Shown piece by piece: positions 7,475-13,176 of a DNA stretch of 13,176 bases. The position numbers were made by a program, and so were the translations under genes. Each line of letters starts with the position of its first letter. Position 1 is the first letter of the stretch. A model generated the notes under the pieces. The model was not told where the DNA came from. It saw only the letters and a list, made by a program, of their open reading frames with translations, and made no database searches. Source of the DNA: RH-AL1 sp964243435 (lineage in GTDB: Bacteria > Pseudomonadota > Alphaproteobacteria > Rhizobiales > Beijerinckiaceae); the NCBI GenBank assembly GCA_964243435.1, contig CAXTFM010000095.1, forward strand, positions 1-13,176, in the 5' to 3' direction.

Positions 7475-8269
7475 TCAATTGAAGGCGCGCCCGATGACGG
7501 GGGTCGAGGGCGCGGCCATGTCGCGCGGCTCCATCGCCCCGGCGCGGTAGGCGAGGCGCCCGGCCTCGACGGCGAGGGCGAAGGCCCGCGCCATCGCCGG
7601 CGGGTCGGAGGCCTTGGCGATGGCGGTGTTGAGCAGCACCGCGTCGTAGCCCATCTCCATCGCCTCCGCGGCGTGGGACGGCGCGCCGAGCCCGGCATCG
7701 ACCACCAGCGGCACGCCGGGGAAATGCGCGCGCAGCGCCTTCAGCCCGTAGCGGTTGTTGAGCCCGCGCCCCGAGCCGATCGGCGCGCCCCACGGCATCA
7801 GCACCTCGCAGCCGGCGGCGAGCAGCCGTTCCGCCGCCACCAGGTCCTCCGTGGTGTAGGGGAACACCTGGAAGCCGTCGCGGACGAGGATGCCGGCCGC
7901 CTCGACGAGGCCGAACAGGTCGGGCTGCAGCGTGTCGTCCTCGCCGATCACCTCCAGCTTCACCCAGGGCGTGCCGAACACCTCGCGCGCCATCTCCGCG
8001 GTGGTCACCGCCTCCTTGACGGTGTGGCAGCCGGCGGTGTTCGGCAGCACGCGCACGCCGAGTTCGCGGATCAGCGACCAGAAGCTTTCGCCGGCGCGGC
8101 CGGCGCCGCCCTCGCGGCGCAGCGACACGGTGACGATGTCGGCGCCGGTGGCGCGCACGCTGTCGGCCATCGTCGCCGGCGAGGGGAACAGCGCCGTGCC
8201 GCACAGCAGGCGCGAGGCGAAGGCGGCGTCGTACACGGTGAAAGGGTCAACGGTGGAGGGGTCGCTCAC
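7475..8269 (-). CDS. thiG: Thiazole synthase
   Basis: ThiG condenses deoxyxylulose phosphate, dehydroglycine and the thiocarboxylate of ThiS to form the thiazole phosphate carboxylate. It is 264 aa, a normal length. The Schiff-base lysine is Lys104 in VKLEVIGED. Other family marks are LPNTAGCHTVKEAV (75-88), LMPWGAPIGSG (157-167), and VDAGLGAPSHAAEAMEMG (190-207) followed by VLLNTAIAKA. The start is the GTG at 8269; upstream there is only a weak GGGA. The start codon overlaps the stop of a 17-codon mini-ORF (GTGA), which suggests translational coupling from thiS. ThiO, ThiS and ThiE are encoded on either side in the same direction. Confidence 0.96.
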   Translation of the reverse strand: MSDPSTVDPFTVYDAAFASRLLCGTALFPSPATMADSVRATGADIVTVSLRREGGAGRAGESFWSLIRELGVRVLPNTAGCHTVKEAVTTAEMAREVFGTPWVKLEVIGEDDTLQPDLFGLVEAAGILVRDGFQVFPYTTEDLVAAERLLAAGCEVLMPWGAPIGSGRGLNNRYGLKALRAHFPGVPLVVDAGLGAPSHAAEAMEMGYDAVLLNTAIAKASDPPAMARAFALAVEAGRLAYRAGAMEPRDMAAPSTPVIGRAFN

Positions 8270-8319
8270 GTCGGGGTCCCGCGATGAATGGATGGGGTGG
8301 CGCTCCGCTCGGCGGTCAT
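8266..8319 (-). other. 17-codon mini-ORF bridging thiS and thiG
   Basis: The ATG at 8319 starts 2 nt after the thiS stop. The frame runs 17 codons (MTAERSATPSIHRGTPT) and ends in a TGA overlapping the thiG GTG as GTGA. It is in a different frame from both neighbours. It may only serve to carry ribosomes across the 52-nt gap, or it may be chance. Confidence 0.3.
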
Positions 8320-8321
8320 GG

Positions 8322-8519
8322 TCAGCCGCCCTGCCGCGGCGTGAGGATCTCCACGGCGTCGCCGTCGCGCAACGGCGTCGCCGGCCGGTCGACCGCGCGC
8401 ACGAAGCTCCGGTTCAGCGCGGTCGCCACCGTGGCCTCGCCGTAGTCGAGCTCGTCGAGGAGGGCGGCGAGCGTCGCCGCCGCGACCTCATGCGCTTTGC
8501 CGTTGACGCTGATCTGCAT
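8322..8519 (-). CDS. thiS: ThiS sulfur-carrier protein
   Basis: ThiS is the ubiquitin-like carrier whose C-terminal glycine is adenylated and thiocarboxylated to deliver sulfur to ThiG. It is 65 aa with the beta-grasp opening MQISVNGK and the required C-terminal Gly-Gly (64-65) in ILTPRQGG. The ATG at 8519 lies 32 nt inside the end of thiO, so the two are translationally overlapped. ThiF, which adenylates ThiS, is not in the window. Confidence 0.96.
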   Translation of the reverse strand: MQISVNGKAHEVAAATLAALLDELDYGEATVATALNRSFVRAVDRPATPLRDGDAVEILTPRQGG

Positions 8520-9513
8520 CGTCGTGAGCCCCGGGGGTGCTGGCGGCGCCGTCCGTCACGATCCCGCACGCCTGCGCGGCGAGCGCCGGCGAGGCGAGGA
8601 AGCCGTGGCGGAACAGCCCGTTGATGAAGATGCGGCGGCCGTCCTGGCGCACCGCCGGCATGTTGTCGGGAAAGGCCGGGCGCAGGTCGCAGCCCATCTC
8701 GACCACCTCGGCCTCGCCGAAGGCGGGATGCACGGTGTAGGCGGCGCCGAGCAGGTCGAGCAGGGCGCGGGCGCGCACCCGGCCGCGCTCCTCGTTCTCG
8801 ATCATGGTGGCGCCGACCATGAAGCGCCCGTCGCCGCGCGGCACGATGTAGACGGGCACGCGCGGATGGATGAGCTGCACCGGCCGCTGGAACGACACGT
8901 CGCGGGTGTGCAGCACCAGCATCTCGCCCTTGACGCCGCGAAGGTCGGGCAGGCGGTCGCGGGCGGCGAGGCCGCGGCAGTCCACGCACCAGTCGGCGTC
9001 GGGGTCGTCGCTGCGCGCGCTGTTGAAGTGCAGCGTGGCGTCGGGCGCGGCGTGGAGGCGGCGCAGCAGCTCGGCCACCGCCGCGCGCGGGTCGAGGTGC
9101 GCCTCGTCCTTGAAGAACAGCGCGCGGGCGAAGCGCCCGGCGAGGTCGGGCTCCAGCGCGGCGAGGCCGGCGGCGTCGAGCGTGGCGAAGCCGCTGGTGC
9201 GGCGGCCGAAGCGGGCGAGTTCGGGCAGGTCGCGGGCGGGGGCCACCAGCAGGCTGCCGTTGGCGGATGCCACCGGCACCACGGCGCGCCAGTACCGCAG
9301 CGCTTCCAGCCCGAGCCTGACCAGCGCCGGCTCCGCCGATTCCGCCTCGCACCAGGGGGCGATCATGCCGCCGGCGTAGAAGGAGCAGCCGCGGCCCGGC
9401 TCGGGGCCGCGCTCGTGCAGGGCGACGCGGCAGCCCGCGCGCACCAGTTCGTAGGCGGCGGTGAGGCCGGCGATGCCGGCGCCGAAGACGCTGACGCGGG
9501 GCGTGGCGCGCAT
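8488..9513 (-). CDS. thiO: Glycine oxidase / FAD-dependent amine oxidase for thiazole synthesis
   Basis: ThiO oxidises glycine to dehydroglycine, the nitrogen and carbon source for the thiazole ring. The 341-aa protein has an N-terminal dinucleotide-binding motif GAGIAG at 11-16 (VSVFGAGIAGLTAAYELVRAG), the DAO-family GEMLVL and VYIVPRGDGRFMVGATM segments in the middle, and the C-terminal FAD-contact motif GLFRHGFLASPALA. The start is the ATG at 9513, six nt after GAAGG. The open frame further upstream to 9738 is the TPP riboswitch read as protein and is rejected. It is the first gene of the operon, and its last 32 nt overlap thiS. Confidence 0.94.
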   Translation of the reverse strand: MRATPRVSVFGAGIAGLTAAYELVRAGCRVALHERGPEPGRGCSFYAGGMIAPWCEAESAEPALVRLGLEALRYWRAVVPVASANGSLLVAPARDLPELARFGRRTSGFATLDAAGLAALEPDLAGRFARALFFKDEAHLDPRAAVAELLRRLHAAPDATLHFNSARSDDPDADWCVDCRGLAARDRLPDLRGVKGEMLVLHTRDVSFQRPVQLIHPRVPVYIVPRGDGRFMVGATMIENEERGRVRARALLDLLGAAYTVHPAFGEAEVVEMGCDLRPAFPDNMPAVRQDGRRIFINGLFRHGFLASPALAAQACGIVTDGAASTPGAHDDADQRQRQSA

Positions 9514-9519
9514 GATCTG

Positions 9520-9562
9520 CCTTCTCGCGACGATCCGGCGGATGCGGTGGAGGTCAGGAAGG
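9520..9562 (-). promoter_or_regulatory. Likely riboswitch expression platform: anti-SD and SD of thiO
   Basis: The thiO Shine-Dalgarno GAAGG (9524-9520) can pair with CCTTC (9562-9558), 33 nt upstream and just after the aptamer. No terminator with a T-tract is seen, so control of translation start by hiding the SD is inferred. The pairing is short (5 bp). Confidence 0.4.
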
Positions 9563-9577
9563 GGCGTGACGCCCGCT

Positions 9578-9698
9578 GCCATCCCTCCGCCAGCACGACA
9601 CTGGATCAGGTTCGAAGGGTCGCCGGGCCGCCGCCCGCGACCGGAAGTCGACGGCGGCGCTGCCGGCCTCTCAGCCCCCTGGCGGGGATCCCCTTGGC
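9578..9698 (-). ncRNA. TPP riboswitch (THI element) controlling thiOSGE
   Basis: All conserved blocks of the thiamine pyrophosphate aptamer are present on the minus strand in order: AGGGGATCCCC near the 5' end; CTGAGA at 9674-9669 (pyrimidine-sensing core); a long GC-rich P3 extension (about 9617-9665) with a CGCCGCC/GGCGGCG stem; ACCCTTCGAACCTGATC ending at 9604; then GTGCTGGCGGAGGGA ending at 9582 (pyrophosphate-sensing core). P1 closes as GCCA (9698-9695) with TGGC (9581-9578). It lies 64 nt before thiO in the same direction. Binding of TPP is expected to turn the operon off. Confidence 0.96.
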
Positions 9699-9709
9699 CA
9701 ATGGATGCC

Positions 9710-9738
9710 AAGGTGGCGAGCCCCGACCGGTTCGTCAA
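9710..9738 (-). promoter_or_regulatory. Candidate promoter of the thi operon
   Basis: CTTGACG (TTGACG at 9738-9733) is a good -35, especially for alphaproteobacteria where CTTGAC is the strong element. At 17-nt spacing the -10 is CACCTT (9715-9710), which is weak. Transcription would start near 9703, only about 5 nt before riboswitch P1, which is the main support. A second CTTGACG lies 13 bp further upstream (9752-9746). Confidence 0.38.
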
Positions 9739-9783
9739 GCCGGCCCGTCAAGCGGATGCGTGGCGCCGTCCGGCTGCGCCGCG

Positions 9784-11403
<1,620 letters not shown>

Positions 11404-11429
11404 ATGCGTGGCCTGTGACGGTTGCTCGG

Positions 11430-11490
11430 GATCGTCCACGATCCGTCGGACCAACGGGATCGTGGACGATGCGTAGGACCAACGGGATCG
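11430..11490. repeat. Two tandem 28-bp units, each centred on a palindrome (operator-like)
   Basis: Unit 1 (11430-11457) and unit 2 (11458-11485) match at 24 of 28 positions. Each opens with GATCGT-SS-ACGAT: GATCGTCCACGATC is a perfect 6+2+6 palindrome in unit 1, and one arm base is changed in unit 2. A third, decayed unit may begin at 11486 with GATCGCGG. Because of the palindromes, 11431-11444 and 11457-11470 also form a perfect 14-bp inverted repeat. The array sits 27 bp before the pckA TTG start, so it is a likely regulator site or leader structure for pckA. The regulator is unknown. Confidence 0.8.
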
Positions 11491-11545
11491 CGGCACCATC
11501 GGCCTTTTGCCGGAGGGCGCGTGCCGTTCGGCCGGGGCGGCCCAC

Positions 11546-11605
11546 TCCGCTTGCGCCTACCTCGCTTGCGCCCAGTCCACTTGCGCCCGTCCCGCTTGCG
11601 CAAAG
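11546..11605. repeat. Four 15-bp tandem repeats upstream of selC
   Basis: The core CGCTTGCGCC, or a one-base variant, starts at 11548, 11563, 11578 (CACTTGCGCC) and 11593 (CGCTTGCGCA), an exact 15-bp period. The three bases between cores vary (TAC, CAG, CGT in the first three). The array ends 27 bp before tRNA-Sec. The last CTTGCG is placed like a weak -35 for selC, with TTTACC at 11619-11624 as a poor -10. The period is a multiple of three and would encode a pentapeptide repeat in any frame, but no credible gene covers it. Confidence 0.85.
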
Positions 11606-11631
11606 GGCGGCGCTGGGCTTTACCGGGACGC

Positions 11632-11728
11632 GGAGGAGATGCGTTCCCCGGTGGGGCGTCCGGACTTCAAATCCGGGAGGGGCCGCCAGGCGGTCTTTGG
11701 TGGGTTCGACTCCCACTCTCTTCCGCCA
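11632..11728 (+). tRNA. selC: tRNA-Sec (selenocysteine), anticodon TCA
   Basis: This is a 97-nt tRNA including an encoded CCA. The 8-bp acceptor pairs GGAGGAGA (11632-11639) with TCTCTTCC (11717-11724), with one G-T wobble. The 6-bp D stem is CGTTCC/GGGGCG with two wobbles. The anticodon stem is CCGGA/TCCGG (from 11660) with loop CTTCAAA and anticodon TCA at 11667-11669. A long variable arm contains GGGCCGCC/GGCGGTCT. The T arm is GTGGG-TTCGACT-CCCAC (11700-11716), then the discriminator G and CCA. The 8+5 acceptor/T layout, the long variable arm and the UCA anticodon are diagnostic of bacterial tRNA-Sec. selA follows 102 nt downstream on the same strand. Confidence 0.97.
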
Positions 11729-11830
11729 TTTTCCCGTCCGCCAGTCTCTTTTCCGTCATTTCGCCTCGGCACCCGGTGCGCCCGCGCCGCCGGCCTTCAC
11801 GCCGCGCCCGCCGCGCCCATATCTGCGGCG

Positions 11831-13176
11831 ATGACCGTCACCGAAGCGCCGCCGCCCCGCACCCGCCTCCCTTCCGTCGACCGGCTGCTCGGCCAGGCCG
11901 GCGCGCTGGTCGAGGGCTACGGCCGCGCGGCGACCGTCGATGCGCTGCGCGACACCCTTGCCGCCGCGCGCGCGGCGGGCGCCGCCAAGTCTGGCGTCGA
12001 GGCCGGCGCCGCGGACGGCCCCGACGAGGTCGCGCTCGTCGCCGACGCGGCGCGGCGCCTCGACCGGCTGTTCGCCCCCTCGCTGCGCCCGGTGTACAAC
12101 CTCACCGGCACGGTGCTGCACACCAACCTCGGCCGCGCGCTGCTGCCGCCGGAGGCCGCCGCCGCGGTGGCCCGCGTCCTCACCGAAGCCTGCAACCTCG
12201 AATACGACGTCGCCGCCGGCGCGCGCGGCGAGCGCGACGACCACGTCGAGCACCTCGTGTGCCGCCTCACCGGGGCCGAGGCGGCGACGCTTGTCAACAA
12301 CAACGCCGCCGCCGTGCTCCTCGTCCTGGCGGCGCTGGCGCCGGGCAAGGAGGTGCTGGTGTCGCGCGGCGAACTCGTCGAGATCGGCGGCGCCTTCCGC
12401 GTGCCGGACGTGATGGCGCGCGCCGGCTGCCGCCTGCGCGAGGTCGGCACCACCAACCGCACCCACCTGCGCGACTACGCCGACGCCATCGGCCCGCGCA
12501 CGGCGGCGGCGATGAAGGTGCACCAGTCGAACTACGCCATCACCGGCTTCACCGCGAGCGTCGCCGATGCGGAACTCGGCGCCCTGTGCCGCGCGCGCGG
12601 CATCCTGATGCTGGACGACCTCGGCAGCGGCAACCTCGTCGACTTCGCCCGCTACGGCCTGCCGCGCGAGCCGACCGTGCAGGACGCCGTGGCCCACGCC
12701 GACATCGTCACCTTTTCCGGCGACAAGCTCCTCGGCGGCGTGCAGTGCGGCCTCATCGCCGGGCGCCGCGACCTCGTCGCGAAAATCCGCCGCCACCCGC
12801 TGAAGCGGGCGCTGCGCGTCGACAAGATGACCTTCGCCGCCATGGAGGCGATCCTCAGGCTGTACCTCGACCCCGACCGCCTGGCGCAGCGCCTGCCGAC
12901 GCTGCGCCTGTTGACGCGCCCGCACGGCGAGATCCGGGCGCAGGCCGAGCGCATGGCGCCGCTCGTCGCCGCCGCCTGCCCCGACGCCCGCGTCGCCGTG
13001 GTCGATTGCGCCAGCCAGATCGGCAGCGGCGCCCTGCCGGTCGAGCTGCTGGCGTCCTGCGCCCTCGCCCTGACGCCGGCCCGGCCCGGACGGGGCGCCG
13101 TGCCGGGCGGCAAGGGGCTTGGCGAAAGGCTTGGCAAGGAGCTTGGCAAGGAGCTTGGCGAGGGGCTCGGCAAAGG
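11831..13176 (+). CDS. selA: L-seryl-tRNA(Sec) selenium transferase, 3' end outside window
   Basis: SelA is the PLP enzyme that converts Ser-tRNA(Sec) to Sec-tRNA(Sec) using selenophosphate. 448 codons are visible without a stop. Family marks: LPSVDRLL near the N-terminus (13-20); NLTGTVLHTNLGRALL; LVNNNAAAVLLVLAAL; GTTNRTHLRDY; HQSNYAITGF; LDDLGSGNLVD; and the PLP lysine Lys299 in FSGDKLLGGVQCGLIAG. The ATG at 11831 has no clear SD, but no earlier in-frame start exists nearby. The last visible 20 residues are a Leu-Gly-charged repeat in a normally variable region shortly before the SelA C-terminus. selB and selD are not visible here. Confidence 0.97.
   Translation, partial: MTVTEAPPPRTRLPSVDRLLGQAGALVEGYGRAATVDALRDTLAAARAAGAAKSGVEAGAADGPDEVALVADAARRLDRLFAPSLRPVYNLTGTVLHTNLGRALLPPEAAAAVARVLTEACNLEYDVAAGARGERDDHVEHLVCRLTGAEAATLVNNNAAAVLLVLAALAPGKEVLVSRGELVEIGGAFRVPDVMARAGCRLREVGTTNRTHLRDYADAIGPRTAAAMKVHQSNYAITGFTASVADAELGALCRARGILMLDDLGSGNLVDFARYGLPREPTVQDAVAHADIVTFSGDKLLGGVQCGLIAGRRDLVAKIRRHPLKRALRVDKMTFAAMEAILRLYLDPDRLAQRLPTLRLLTRPHGEIRAQAERMAPLVAAACPDARVAVVDCASQIGSGALPVELLASCALALTPARPGRGAVPGGKGLGERLGKELGKELGEGLGK
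13115..13174 (+). repeat. Five 12-bp in-frame tandem repeats inside selA
   Basis: Units start at 13115, 13127, 13139, 13151 and 13163. The common pattern is RRG-CTY-GGC-RAR, the best copies being GAGCTTGGCAAG. They encode GLGE-RLGK-ELGK-ELGE-GLGK. The tract continues to the window edge, so more copies may follow. Confidence 0.9.

Noticed and set aside
9514..9738. N-terminal extension of ThiO through the riboswitch
   Set aside because: The DNA there is explained by TPP aptamer motifs, and the FAD motif follows directly after the ATG at 9513.
9762..9780. Hairpin GGCGC/GCGCC after the pckA stop as a terminator
   Set aside because: It has only a 5-bp stem with a 9-nt loop and no T-tract, which is common by chance at this GC content.
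11430..11605. CRISPR-like array
   Set aside because: There are two adjacent 28-bp units with no spacers and a separate 15-bp repeat set. Unit lengths and arrangement do not fit repeat-spacer organisation, and no cas gene is present.
11415..11834. Possible repeat-protein gene over the 15-bp repeats (LAP-type pentapeptides on +, GAS-type on -)
   Set aside because: The frames run through the tRNA-Sec gene or the pckA leader, lack ribosome sites and show no conserved domain. The periodicity follows from the DNA repeat.

Overview
The window is about 13.2 kb of very GC-rich, densely coded bacterial chromosome. The best guess is an alphaproteobacterium of the Hyphomicrobiales (Rhizobiales) type. 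This is inferred from the thiO-thiS-thiG-thiE operon under a TPP riboswitch, an ATP-type pckA, an HNH protein of the kind with a PALVLNADFRPLSYYPLS start, and CTTGAC-type promoter elements. No insertion sequence, phage gene or CRISPR array is visible.

Layout from left to right. (1) The 3' part of efeB on the + strand, a Tat-exported DyP-type haem peroxidase of the EfeUOB iron system. (2) Convergent to it on the - strand, a large gene of about 1112 codons. It fuses a [4Fe-4S]/molybdopterin oxidoreductase to an FAD/NAD(P) reductase and a C-terminal plant-type [2Fe-2S] domain. (3) Divergent from that gene, a D-2-hydroxyacid dehydrogenase on the + strand. (4) An HNH endonuclease-family gene on the - strand with its own promoter-like site. 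(5) A - strand thiamine operon read thiO, thiS, thiG, thiE, headed by a well-conserved TPP riboswitch. ThiO supplies dehydroglycine, ThiS carries sulfur, ThiG builds the thiazole phosphate and ThiE couples thiazole and pyrimidine. (6) pckA on the - strand (PEP carboxykinase, gluconeogenesis). (7) An intergenic region with two different tandem-repeat arrays: a 28-bp palindrome-bearing duplication next to pckA, and four 15-bp repeats just before the selenocysteine tRNA. (8) selC (tRNA-Sec, anticodon TCA) followed by selA (selenocysteine synthase), which runs off the right edge. The visible end of selA is a run of 12-bp in-frame repeats.

The selC-selA pair shows that the organism decodes UGA as selenocysteine, but no selenoprotein is visible here. 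The candidate Mo-ligand position of the molybdenum enzyme in the window is an ordinary TGC cysteine codon. The most notable items are the self-contained Mo/FAD/Fe-S fusion enzyme, the two repeat arrays between pckA and selC, and the repeat tract inside selA.
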